Source: Adiantum capillus-veneris (Eukaryota; Streptophyta; Polypodiopsida; Polypodiales; Pteridaceae). Taken from it: a stretch of DNA of 60,000 bases. Both the position numbers and the translations under genes were made by a program. The stretch is taken from positions 107,649,141-107,709,140 of the forward strand of contig CM043942.1 of NCBI GenBank assembly GCA_014529385.2, in the 5' to 3' direction. Below, piece after piece: positions 1 through 10,532 of the stretch. The notes below the pieces were generated by a model. The model ran no database searches. It had not been told where the DNA came from and saw only the letters and a program-made list of their open reading frames with translations. Position 1 is the stretch's first letter, and each line of letters begins with the position of its first letter.

Positions 1-218
1 CTTTGCTAAATCCAAATGTGCATGTGGTAGAGGTGACAAACTCAAATGTGGTTGATATGGAAGAAAATGGCATTAAGCGTGGCCGAGGAACAGGTAAAGA
101 GAAAGAAGGTGTCACATCACAGAGTGACCATGGACGAGGCAAGAAGGCAAAGGAGACCAAGGAAGCTAAGAGTACTTGACGTCGTATCAATCTCCAAGAC
201 TTCTCTCTTGGACATGGT

Positions 219-956
219 ATGGCTCCATACAACCTGTTGGAAGACATGCAAGGTAAGGGTCTTGATATCTCATGGCCTCAGTTTCTTGCATTATGCCCAC
301 AGGTTACGAGGGATTTAACAAAGGCAGTTAGTACTAGGAGAAAGGTAAAAGAGAGTGTTCCTGTTGTAAAAATTGCACATGTTGAAATGAAAAAGGATAT
401 TACACATGTGCTAGATTGTTACATCAAAGGAAGATTGGTTAGGAAAGGTCTAGTGGATGAGGGTGCACAAATTTGCATCATGACAGAGGGGCTCATGCAA
501 AGACTAGGCATGCACATCCATGAGACACCTGAAATTTAAGTCAAGATGGCAAACAATAGCAAGGCTAGGTGCGTAGGCATTTGTAAAAATGTTTTTGTGG
601 AGGCCTTTGGCATTAAGAAGGCAATGGATTTTTATGTCATGTCTACCAAAGGAAATGGTTACCCATTTATCCTAGGAAGACCATGGCTAATGAAAATGCG
701 AGCTTTGCAGGATTGGGAGAGTGGAAAGCTAATTTGTAGGAATGACAATCATAAGAAGTTTGTCTTTGATATGAAGGAGCAACGCCAAGAGGAGCTCCAT
801 GAAGAATCATCTCAAAGTGATACGGAAGAAGATTGGACTGGTAACACTTCAGAAGAAGAAAGTAGTGGCAGCATTACTGAAGAGGAGTCTTCCATCGAAG
901 TCATGGGGGTAAGGTTTAAGCCAAACAACCAGGAGACCTCTTCTCAAGGTTTGTAA
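219..956 (+). pseudogene. Gag C-terminus and protease remnant (element A)
   Basis: Two ORF pieces, 219-539 and 546-956, encode the gag-to-protease part of a Tat-like polyprotein. The aspartic protease site reads VDEGAQICIM, where elements B and C have DGGA. The flap-side motif ILGRPWLM is at about 655-690. A stop at 537-539 splits the protein where element C reads through, at an ATTTAAG versus ATTAGGG difference. An acidic Glu/Ser-rich linker follows the protease and shows the original frame that element C has lost. The domain assignment rests on element C and is solid; function is certainly gone. Confidence 0.8.
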
Positions 957-983
957 GAGGTAGGTACTCAAGAGAACCAAAAT

Positions 984-2270
984 GTGCAAGATGAAGGAAT
1001 GTTACAATGTATGTTGTCTACAACACTTACAAAGGACGAAAGAGACGAGTTCAAATGTGTGCTAAGGAAATTTCTGAGGCTTTTTGCTAAATACTACACC
1101 GATGTGCGTGGAGTAGATGTTGTTCAACACAAAATTGAGTTGAAGCCAGAGGCCACACCTAAGGCTCAGAAGCTACGAAGGCTAGGAGTCATCAAGCAGC
1201 AGGTTTCATTTATCCAGTGGAGAATTTAGAGTGCGTCTCTCCCATTGTTGTCACTCCTAAGAAAAACGGCAAGTGGAGGGTGTGTGTGGTTTACCGTTCA
1301 CTTAAGTGGAGGGTGTGTGTGGATTACCGTCCACTTAATGAGGCAAAAAAAAAGAGATCACTTTCCCCTCCCATTTCAGGATGAGATACTAAATGAGGTA
1401 GCTGGTCATGAGAAGTACACTGTGTGTTATTGCTACTTGGGTTACTTTCAAATAGGTATCGCATTTGAAGATCAATTGAAAACAACCTTCATCACTCCTT
1501 GGGGTTGTTATGCTTTTAGAGTCATGCCATTTGGCCTGACAAATGCTACTGCAACTTTCCAACGCTTCATGAACATGGTGTTTCAAGCATTATTTGGAAA
1601 GTCCATTAGGGTTTTTATTGATGATTTTTGCATTTATAGCTCAAAATCATTGCATCTACAAAGGGTAGAAAAAGGTTTAAAGAAGCTCTATGACATGGGA
1701 GGTCAACTCAACCCCGACAAGTGCCACATAGCTGAGGATGAAGTGATCTTGCTTGGTCACAAGGTTTACTATAAAGGCATTGAGGTGGATCCTTCAAAGG
1801 AAAAGGCTCTTATTGAGCTCCCATCACCCAAGAATCTCAAAGAGGTCATCTCATTCATTCAAAAGGTGAAGTATATGTCATGCTTTATTCACTTAGCTTC
1901 GGAGTTGCTTCATCCTTTGCAAAAGTTGACACAACAAGTAGAATTTGCATGGTCTGATGAGCTTGAAGAGTACTTTTGTAACATTAAAGTCATTTTCTCA
2001 GAGCTACCAACACTCATGCCTCCTTGTTGGGAGTACACATTCTTTGTTAGCTCTAGTGTTGGGAAGGAAACAATTGGTGCAGTTTTATTACAACAAGATC
2101 CCCACAGTACCAGGATGCGACCCATCTACTTTGCTAGTAGGGTCAGGAATGCTTTGGAGAGAGGCTACACAGAGGCAAAACTCATGATGCTTTCTCTCAT
2201 GTTTGCGGTGAGAAAGTTTAGATCCTACTTGCTACCAAAACCTTTTATAATTCTCACTGCAAAAAATTAG
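984..2270 (+). pseudogene. Reverse transcriptase and gypsy RNase H remnant (element A)
   Basis: ORF pieces 984-1229 and 1245-2270 cover RT and the first, gypsy-type RNase H. Visible landmarks are PFGLTNATATFQRF, the catalytic FIDDF at about 1614-1628, the connection region, and the RNase H motifs MRPIYFASR and RSYLLPK. Compared with C, the region around 1190-1345 is scrambled: about 45 bp missing, frame lost, and a 33-bp tandem duplication. The YSGYFQI motif of C reads YLGYFQI. An in-frame TAG ends the ORF at 2268-2270. Confidence 0.85.
1271..1336 (+). repeat. 33-bp tandem duplication inside the RT gene of element A
   Basis: Two adjacent 33-bp units (1271-1303 and 1304-1336) both begin AAGTGGAGGGTGTGTGTGG and differ at two bases. 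Element C has one unit here, encoding the KWRVCVDYRPL motif. The duplication is therefore private to this copy. Confidence 0.85.
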
Positions 2271-2369
2271 TTTCCTTGGGTGTCATCTCAAATGAATCTT
2301 AGCACTAGGATCTCAAAGTCGATTATGGAATTGCAAGAGTTCCAATAATCTTTCAAGGTAGAAGATAGT

Positions 2370-3329
2370 GTGCATGCACAATTGGCAGGGATCCTTACTT
2401 ATAGGGTACATGAGAAGGAGATTAAGGTGCCTGAGATAAAGACCCTACCATTGCCACCATCGAAAAATATTCCTAATGCTTTTACCTTGTTCTTTGATGG
2501 AGCTTTTCGACGAGCCACAGGAAAAGAAGGGGGAGGACTAGTGTTGCTCAACCCAAGTGGGGAGGTGGTCATGAAAGAGAAGGTCAATCTACCAGGTTCA
2601 ACTAGTAACAATGAAGCAGAATACAACACACTACTTCATGGTTTGAAGATGTGCATTGGCCAAGGGATACAGCGTCTCATGGTAAAGGGAGATGCACTTC
2701 TCATTGTTAAACAAATTTTAGGCATTTGGGCATGCAAGAATGAAAGCTTACGGACAAAAGTTTATGCCATTCGTAGATTGTTTAATCAATTTGAAGAAGT
2801 GGAACTATATCATATTCCTAGGAAACAGAATGAGGATGCTGATTTACTTGCACAGCAAGTAGTTACATGTGTTGAGAAAGAAGCGCAGGTCATCATGGTG
2901 GCAGCAACTGTCAAGCAACCAAGATACCAGGGATTGGAGTCATTGACTCCCATTATTAGCTACATTTTGGACGGTGAGTTTCCAAAAGACTTCACGAAGG
3001 CTCAGAAGAGGAGACTCATGAAGAAGGCAAGCGCGTATCTCTTCCTAGAAGGATCCCTCTATCAAAGAGGGAAGGATCAAGTGTGCAGAAGAGTACCAAA
3101 TATCAAGGAAATTCTAGCCATTCTAAAAGGTTTGCATGAAGAGGCATGTGGTGGTCATTTTGGCCAAGAGTTAACTGTGAAGAAGATTTTGCTTGCGGGG
3201 TATGTTTGGCCAAGTTTGCATGTGGATGTTCAACATTGGTGTAAAAGCTGTCACAATTGTCAGATAAATGGAAATAGAAGGTTGGTGCATGGCCCGAGGC
3301 AAATATTGCAAGAAGCCTGCCCCATGTAA
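2370..3329 (+). pseudogene. Second RNase H and integrase zinc domain (element A)
   Basis: A 319-codon ORF carries a second RNase H: LFFDGAFRR, then SNNEAEYNTLLHGL, then GDALLIVKQ, then HIPRKQNEDADLLA, which gives the usual D-E-D-D pattern. It is followed by an H2C2 integrase zinc domain (GGHFGQEL ... WCKSCHNCQ). The second RNase H between the gypsy RNase H and integrase is the hallmark of the Tat lineage. Similarity to C ends at about 3305; the last eight or so codons are unrelated. Confidence 0.85.
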
Positions 3330-3339
3330 ATAGGTGCAT

Positions 3340-4250
3340 AATTGATCCCAACATTTCTCAGCAAAAGAGACCATCATATTGTTCACTCGTGATGCAAAGG
3401 ACGTACTCTCCTTCAGCTTGCAAAGAACCTCATGCATGTACCAAAAGACCCGTCCAAATATGAATGCATATTTATCAACCAAGTGTACTAGATTCATGAA
3501 AGGCTCTATAACAATGACAAAAAAATTCATGTTTCTCCAGAATACTCAAGACTCACAAGCTGAACGCACTTGGTGGCTATTGGCTCATAGTAGGGATACC
3601 TGCCAATCCAAATACGCCATCTTCTATTTGGAGGAATCCCAATCCTCGAGCGAGTATTTTCGAGCGGACAAGAAACCGAGCGAGCATAAGCAATGAAAAA
3701 GATTAGATCAAGATCTCAATAGTTACTCTATTGAGTATAGTGTAGCAAAGTAGCCATGTTGAATCTCAAATAGTGTCAAACAAAAGAGCCATACTCCTCC
3801 TTTAATGTGTTCACACGCACATTGATACACAGTCATATCTTGCTTCTGTACCATCTTGCTGAGCACATTCCAAAACTCTATTTGTGCAAACTTATTCTCC
3901 ATGGTAAGTTCACATGTTGCAATTGTCATAAGTTCGTGCACAAAAAGATCAAAAGATGGTAACTCAAATGCCACATGTCCATCATAATGTGTAGGTAGCT
4001 CTTGAACTTGAATGATATCCTTTGATTTCTTGAGTGCCATGTGTACCTTGTGAAGGCATTGCATGTAGTATACCAACTACTCTGGAGGGACCATCGGACT
4101 ATTACTAGTGTGTCCTTCATTCCAATGCCTTGTGTCCTTTCAATAACAATGCAAACCTTCTAGAATTGACATTGGCCATGATTGAAAAGGAGGATTTGTT
4201 CACCACTAGCAAGTTCAGTAGCCTTTATCTTCACCTTCTCTCCCATTAGA
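3340..4250 (-). other. Unrecognised degenerate coding remnant
   Basis: I do not recognise this segment. On the minus strand, pieces of open frame follow each other: 4250 to about 4120, 4076-3723 (117 codons, including FELPSFDLFVHEL and a Cys-rich stretch), and 3530 to about 3340. They switch frame near 4080 and 3700, as a decayed gene would. No motif identifies a family and no LTR structure is visible. It may be a host-gene fragment carried by, or joined to, element A. Confidence 0.3.
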
Positions 4251-4281
4251 GTTAACTAGTATGGCCGGCTGCCTCCGGCGG

Positions 4282-4282
<1 letters not shown>

Positions 4283-4341
<59 letters not shown>
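4283..4341. repeat. (CT)n microsatellite, about 59 bp
   Basis: Perfect CT dinucleotide array. It makes apparent Ser-Leu or Glu-Arg ORFs on both strands, which I do not treat as genes. Confidence 0.97.
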
Positions 4342-4344
<3 letters not shown>

Positions 4345-4544
4345 CAATGCTCAATGTCGTCATGTCCAAGCGGCCGCAAAATTGCACTATGGAGCCGTGC
4401 ATGTGCATCACAAATGGAGATGATATGACGGGGTTGTCAATGCCAGCCTGAAGCTGATGGTCATTCGTACATGCGCGTCTCATGATGAAAGCATTGGGCA
4501 CAAACACTTGCGCACACATACACGAAGAGGTAGCACACAGGTTG

Positions 4545-4547
<3 letters not shown>

Positions 4548-4578
<31 letters not shown>
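4548..4578. repeat. (CT)n microsatellite, about 31 bp
   Basis: Short CT array, followed after 9 bp by GAGAGAGA. The two can pair as a small stem. Confidence 0.95.
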
Positions 4579-4579
<1 letters not shown>

Positions 4580-4580
<1 letters not shown>

Positions 4581-5948
4581 TGGAGAGAGAAAGCTGTGGA
4601 ACTATAGCAAGCCGACTGAAATGGCTATGGAAGCTTTGCAAGGCGATCTACAATAAGAGGAGCACGCATGAGCAGTTTTGCAAGAATTTAAAGCAAGCAA
4701 CGTCCCGACCACACTTTCAAAAAAGGCCTTCGTGACTTCACCCGACCGCATTACAATAAGAACGTTGTCTAGAGGAATGTGAGAAGTATCATTGTTTCTA
4801 TGCATACTTCTAGCTAAATATTTGAATCCTTTAGGAATGGTTTTGTGTGGTTATTCATGGAATATGTTTCAAAGAATTACTTGAAAGCTGCATAGGGAAC
4901 TTACTTGTCACGATCTTCTCCCCGGGGAAGGTGAGGTGACTTAGAAGACTCATCGGAAGATGGATTATGGAGAAGGTTCCAATTCAAATTGTCAAAGCTA
5001 CTGAGCTTTGGCCAACAATGTTGTCATGCACAAAAGGAGAAAGAAAAATGTAGACAAAGCGTGTGGACTCCGGGCCAAATCCATCATCTACTTTCACGAC
5101 CTGCTAACTAAATTTTTTTGCACAACAAAAAAATGCATTCCACCATGACATCTTCCAGTTTTTCTTGAAATGAGGCACTACACGAATAAGCGACTTCATA
5201 TTTTGAAAGTCACACATTTGTCTATCAGGTGCCCCAAAATTTGGTCCTACCATAAACATTTTTTTGAGCTAACTTACATAGGGATTCAACCAAATAAATT
5301 GTTTCCATCATCCATGCAGCAGGGGTGGCAACGGCGTTGGCTGCATGGTTTCAACAGTGACGGTGGGAATTGAAGTTCACGTCAGTTGGTGGCTTCTGTC
5401 TATAGGGTTGTCACCGCATCATCATCATCTTCTGAGGCGGCAGGGAAGACAGCATGGTCGATTGCTGAGCAAAGGCTTCTAATGGAGCAATACATGCTTC
5501 CATGATGGTGGTGTTAACTTCAACTGCAACCGATTTGATCGGGTTGGCTGTAGGGATGCCGGGAGTCCCATCTGCAGTTGCGGCATGGGATGGTCAGGAG
5601 CAGGCAGAGTCTTGCCATGGTTGGAATCGCGTGCAACAGGCTGTGCTTGAGCGGATGGGCACACCATGTTGCAACACACCTAATTACATGGCGCTCATGA
5701 GTCTCTTTCTGATCACTAGCTGGGGTAGCAGTCGCTCCTTCTCACTGGCTGATACAACGATGGGGCCAGGATGCATGTGGACTTTGGGCTTGAAGACGTG
5801 GAGGGAAACAATGGAGACGTTGTGATGGCGGGTGTTGCAAGGCATACTGCATGTGCTGCAGGCCACCTTCCATGGCCACAAGCTTGCGCGGTGATAAAAT
5901 TCAGCAGCAGCTACTCTCTATTCTGTTGGGCGTCCACAAGCACAATGA
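4580..5948. other. Intergenic stretch without a recognisable gene
   Basis: Open frames up to 107 codons exist (for example 5502-5825), but none has a recognisable motif and several overlap on both strands. The stretch is not visibly duplicated elsewhere in the window. I see no convincing gene. Confidence 0.5.
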
Positions 5949-6117
<169 letters not shown>

Positions 6118-6163
6118 GAGAGACCAAACCCCCATATTTTCTCCGATCCTCTCTACTATAAAA

Positions 6164-6183
6164 CTCTCTCTCTCTCTCTCTCT
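6164..6183. repeat. (CT)n microsatellite, about 20 bp
   Basis: Short CT array downstream of the palindrome. Confidence 0.9.
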
Positions 6184-6360
6184 TTGTTATTTATCCTGAG
6201 TAGGACCGAGTCGCGGAGCCAGAGTTGGCCGAGCAGGGGCTGCCTACAGAGGTTGCCTAGACGGGGCGGGTCTGCAGAACTGAGAGGGCCAATCCTCGCA
6301 TGGAAAGGTGAAAAGGGACGCCTGAAGGAGGCCGCTAGAGGTGGCGGGTTGCAGAGGAAG

Positions 6361-6413
<53 letters not shown>
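6361..6413. repeat. (GA)n microsatellite, about 53 bp
   Basis: GA array, opposite in strand sense to the CT arrays at 5949-6183. The two could pair as an inverted repeat across about 200 bp. Confidence 0.96.
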
Positions 6414-6414
<1 letters not shown>

Positions 6415-6543
6415 ATATTGTTTTTTCTGCTTGACATTGGCGTGATGTGAGGGACTGTGAACGTGTTTTAAAGGTGCCCCCGCCCTTCGTTCCCGCATGA
6501 ACTTGGGACCGCTCTCCCTTTGCACGTCATTGTAGGGTCATAT

Positions 6544-7445
6544 ATGATGGCACAAAATGATTCATGGATCCAAGAGTTTGAAGATGCAGTCTGGCTTGCA
6601 GAGGATATAGCAGCCTACATTGCAGAGCGCAACTCCGTAGCCCAAGTTGGCAGTGGGTCCCGTGCTGCTAACAATTCCCGCCTTGTTTTTGCCACAAGCT
6701 AGTAATACATTGCTCTCTCTTTGACCTCCTATGCTCACTCAGTCATCTCTTAGTGATATTGCATGTTTGTTTTTTTGAAACTTTGTGTTGTGGTTGTCTG
6801 TGAATCCAAAATTGCCTCAGTTACTAATGGATCCCTTAAAGTTGTCCATGTGCTCAATGGCACTCTGATCGTATATGATTGCTTGTTGTGTCTTGACTGC
6901 AGACGAAATATCACCATGCTTGGTACCCACCTTGATAGCCTTCAGTCCCTCTTGAGCAATCCTTCCCTCACCAAATCTTTGAATGAAAAGGACTTAAGCA
7001 AAGAACAAGACACATTTCTGAGTCTTCATTCTAGGATGAATCAGATGTCAAACAGCCTAAATTCCTCCCAAGATTCTAACAGGATTAATCTATTGGGTCA
7101 GGATGGGAGAGGGGAACCTAAAGAGAACAATAGATCAACAAGCTTAGATAACTATGGAATTGCTCGGCTTCAATGACAGTCTGACAGATCATGTGGGAGC
7201 AAGATGATGACCTTTTGAATCATGAAGAGACAGTGACAAGCAAAAAAAACATTGCCTTGATTGTAAATGAAACGTTGGATTTGCACACAGACAGAACAAA
7301 TACACAACTGAACGCTATGCAGAGGAGGCTAGGCGTACTGGGGCAGAAGACAAGCAGTGGGTGTTCAGTGATGTCCCTCATCTTGATGGTTCTTCTGATT
7401 GTGATACTAGCCCTTGTCATAATTGCGTTGATCCGATATTTGTGA
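6544..7445 (+). pseudogene. SYP5-type Qc-SNARE (syntaxin) pseudogene
   Basis: Three pieces match plant SYP51/SYP52 t-SNAREs of the prevacuolar/vacuolar membrane in order. These are an N-terminal helix from the ATG at 6547 (AQNDSWIQEFEDA), a second piece from about 6904 (NITMLGTHLDSLQSLL ... DNYGIARLQ), and a SNARE motif plus C-terminal membrane anchor (7191-7445, ending IIALIRYL). GT at 6685 and AG at 6901-6902 could bound an intron, but the phases do not match. An 8-bp tandem duplication (TGACAGTC/TGACAGAT, about 7175) and a TGA break the frame before MWEQDDD. The SNARE helix lacks about 13 residues found in the family, and the expected zero-layer Gln (LDLQT) is His (LDLHT). I infer a non-functional copy; an odd expressed variant is less likely. 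Confidence 0.75.
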
Positions 7446-7494
7446 GGTATGCTAGCCCTCTTCATAATTGTGCTGATTGGGTACTGTGTGAGGT
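7403..7494 (+). repeat. 46-bp tandem duplication of the membrane-anchor end
   Basis: Units 7403-7448 and 7449-7494 are about 80% alike and both end GTGAGGT. The first encodes the end of the SNARE anchor and its stop; the second repeats this downstream. It is further evidence that the locus is degenerating. Confidence 0.75.
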
Positions 7495-7499
7495 GTCTT

Positions 7500-7892
7500 T
7501 GTGCGAGCAAAGGATTGATGGTGAGGTTTTAGTATGTGGCCCTTTGGCATTCACAAGCTGTTTTTGCTGACTTCTAAAGTGACTGCCAAAAAAAAGAATG
7601 GTTTGACAAATAAGTAATGCATGTAATCATCATGTCTCATGATTATATCAAAGCCGCCTCAACATTGACCATGGTCGGTGATTCAAAAGGAAGCTGTAAC
7701 ATAGCGTGTGTGTATGCTATGGGTAATTTCTTGTTTGGAGGACCACTTTTTATCAAGGTTGAACTACTTTTTTCCTTCTGTGTAAGCAAAGATTGGTATC
7801 TGGTTTGTTAATACTGAATACCCAGCAAGACATGAGACGTCTTATTTTGTGATGTTTGTCTTGAATTAGAGTAACGGATTAGTTTTTTCTTT

Positions 7893-7936
<44 letters not shown>

Positions 7937-9490
7937 ATTTCATGCACCATGTGGGGTGCCTGGCATTTTCTAAAAATAAGAGGGAGAGGGAGAGTCAACG
8001 GGCATTTTTGAAATCGAAAAGGACGTGATATTAAGCTGAGACACATTTTTCCCAAAAACCTACGACGATGCCTTTCTAGAAAATTCTAGGCATATAACTC
8101 TATAAATTTTTGTTGTTGTTTTTGTAAATTGATTAAAAAATTCCTATATTGGTCAATTGAGGAAAAACATGATTTTATTGTAACAAACGAAGCCTTTCAT
8201 AATTAGTTATGGTGTTTGTCAGTGATGTGTCGTGTAAGAAGGGTGTCTTTGTATGAAGATCACATGTGGCCTTGTAGAGTATAGATAGGACAAGACGACA
8301 TGGAAAAGATGATTGGTGTATAAATGAACTAATGAGGTGCAATAAATTGCTATCAAATTGATGTGTCTAAGATGAGGAAGGATGCACATGCTCTCAAGTA
8401 TAAAAAATGACAATCAATAACCAAAGTACTAGACATAGGAGCACTACAAATGACCTTACAAAAAGAAACTTACGATGACTTGAACATTAAGTACAGGGTT
8501 AGAGCTCTTATTATTCTATCAATCTTACTTTATGCTCAAACATGTGAAGCCAAAGCTAGCCTAAGAGAGAAGATAATATTTTCAAATGTTGTGTTTATTT
8601 TCTTAAAAGTAAACTTTGATGTTTTGGAATTTAGGAGGTAGTCTATTCATGGATAACCCTTTTTGTTGTGGTGCATGAATATATAACAAATGATAAATAA
8701 TCTATTGACGATAAAAGTTACTATATCATGTCCAAACACTTGCTCGGGTTTGTCGTTGCTCGGAAAAAATCGCTCGATGCATGGTAACACTCTTCTATCT
8801 GTGATTGTTTCACAAAGGCGTTTTAAAGTGAGCATAAGTAAAAAGCAAGCTCTCTAATGAACTTGAGCTCACTAACAATACTTTTTCAAAGTCCTTGAGA
8901 AGCAAATTCAAATGTGGGCAGTACATTGAACCCACGTAAGCTCAGGATGCTTTTTTAGATTGCATGCCCTTGCACTTTGTAGTTAGATGCATTGTCTGCA
9001 CAATAATTATAATGCAAACAAAGAAAAGGAAACATTATAGGGTGGAGAGGAGTTGATCCATTTGTGCGCGCAGGGTCAATATAATGGAATTGTTGTTGAT
9101 AGAACGTTTTTCTTTGATTAGGCTTTGTAAATTGTGTGCCAACCACACGTAGAGCTAACATGTCATCTACTAATTTTGTTTTGGAGTAGGAAATATATTA
9201 GCTTTGCATGAACCACCTTGCATTTGGTTAAAATTTCCAGACATTACAACAAGAAGCATGACTTGCAGCAAAGATATAAATATAAAGTTACCCACAATTG
9301 TGTGGTTTGCAAATATTGTTTTTAGCACAAGAATATACACCGGGAAGAATTGTAGAGGAATGAATTGTATCATGATATTGAAATAAGCTAGAGCTTGTGG
9401 GAATTGAAGAGGAGGGCCCTCATGATGATGGATGGACGGTGAGGCCAAGAGGGCTAATATGAGTAACGTCAAAGCCATTAATATTAAGCT
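7500..9490. other. AT-rich stretch without a recognisable gene
   Basis: Only short overlapping frames on both strands, none with a known motif. A (GA)n array at 7896-7934 is the one clear structure. No LTR, tRNA or conserved coding block is visible. Confidence 0.5.
7896..7934. repeat. (GA)n microsatellite, about 39 bp
   Basis: Uninterrupted GA array in otherwise AT-rich intergenic DNA. Confidence 0.96.
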
Positions 9491-9495
9491 TCTAG

Positions 9496-9912
9496 CTAGA
9501 GGAAGAAGAGCTGGTGCTGGTAGAGGGCCACGGTAGCAGTGGAGTTGAGGAAGGTGATAATGCCATAGCCACGAGCGCCGCAAAAGTCGCCGGTGCCACC
9601 GACAATGGCGATCTCGTTAGTGCCCGCAATGATAAGGCCTTGGAGGCTGAGGGTACCATTGAGGGAGCCGTCAGCGTAAGAAAGGACCTCCACTTCCACG
9701 CCATGGAAGTCGGCGGTGGAGCTGGCCTGGACAGCGTAGCCGCGCATGGAGCCTAGCAGGAGGGAGGAGGGGTCGGCGCTCTCGGTGACGTTGAAGGCAA
9801 AGAGTTGCGTTTGGCCGAAGGTACCAGTGGAGCCGGAGGAGTCGATAGGAGTAATGAGGGTGCCTAGGTCAGGCAGCCCGAAGCCCATGTGCACGTAGTA
9901 TTCCAGCGACAC
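9496..9912 (-). CDS. Dirigent-domain protein, exon or 5'-truncated gene
   Basis: The 138-codon frame spans nearly a whole dirigent domain. It has an N-terminal strand (LEYYVHMGFG), a middle block with SSLLLGSMRGYAVQAS, then SLQGLIIAGTNEIAIVGGTGDFCGARGYG, and a hydrophobic C-terminal strand. Dirigent proteins are secreted beta-barrels that set the stereochemistry of phenoxy-radical coupling in lignan and related pathways. The frame begins right after an in-frame TGA, with no ATG and no signal peptide. Either a 5' exon lies upstream (an AG just precedes the frame) or the gene is truncated. The segment is visibly more GC-rich than its surroundings, as real coding DNA here would be. No internal stop is seen. 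Confidence 0.65.
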   Translation of the reverse strand: MSLEYYVHMGFGLPDLGTLITPIDSSGSTGTFGQTQLFAFNVTESADPSSLLLGSMRGYAVQASSTADFHGVEVEVLSYADGSLNGTLSLQGLIIAGTNEIAIVGGTGDFCGARGYGIITFLNSTATVALYQHQLFFL

Positions 9913-9986
9913 CCTTCAACCTTAGCTACAATATGTTAGCTAGGTGGTTTCAAAGCGAGCAAATCAACCTAACACAAGAGCCAAAA

Positions 9987-10075
9987 GGGAGGTTTCACGT
10001 ACGTGTACCTAATTCAATATTAGTACTAGGGAGGTTTCACGTACGTGTACCTAATTTTTTACCCCTATATATGGA
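9987..10075 (-). promoter_or_regulatory. Putative dirigent promoter: duplicated ACGT palindrome and TATA box
   Basis: A 28-bp sequence containing the palindrome CACGTACGTG occurs twice, at 9987-10014 and 10029-10056, 42 bp apart. ACGT cores are typical plant bZIP/bHLH-type binding sites. A TATATA motif on the minus strand lies at about 10065-10073. The layout suits a promoter for the minus-strand dirigent exon, but the transcript start is inferred. Confidence 0.4.
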
Positions 10076-10528
10076 CCCTCTTTAAAATCTACCTTTTCTA
10101 TCTTCTAGAAAACCCCCACTATACACTTACGTGAAACCATCTGGTAAACCTTGGTGACTACCTTGGGATAAGAGCACCTCATGCACAAGGCCTTGTCATC
10201 ATAGACATCTATAGTCCAACAAGACCACCTCTGTCCCTCTTGCTCACAAGATGGAATCCCTTCCTCAAAGGCGCCTCACCCTCTGCTTGCTCACGGACCA
10301 GGGTCTGTTCTCAAAAGGGGGAGCTCTCCTTATCCTCCTCAAACTCTAGCTACCCACGCATCTCCTCTCTTCTCATGTTGGACCCCTACAATTGTTGTCC
10401 CTCCTCTTAATTTTTTCTCTAGATTTGTTTTATCTTTGCGTTGGTAGTCTAATTAGTGCTTGCCACTTGGTGACGCATGTTTTACCACTTTTGTAGATGA
10501 TGCAAATTGTAAGGTTTGGACATATCCT
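10076..10528. other. Intergenic stretch, nothing recognised
   Basis: No coding motif, repeat copy or RNA gene is visible between the dirigent upstream region and the TTAA-flanked element. Confidence 0.5.
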
Positions 10529-10532
10529 TTAA

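Larger units (their letters stand above)
1..3305 (+). mobile_element. Element A: decayed Tat-like Ty3/gypsy, 3' truncated
   Basis: The whole segment is collinear with positions about 45880-49185 of element C and very similar in sequence, so it belongs to the same family. The 5' part lies outside the window. Similarity stops abruptly at about 3305, just after the integrase zinc-binding region, so integrase core, polypurine tract and 3' LTR are missing. Stops, indels and a short duplication in the RT gene show it is dead. It is older than B and C. Confidence 0.9.

Noticed and set aside
9912-9912. GTG at 9912 as start codon of the dirigent frame
   Set aside because: Plant nuclear genes do not normally start at GTG, and a stop codon lies two codons before; a missing upstream exon or truncation is more likely.
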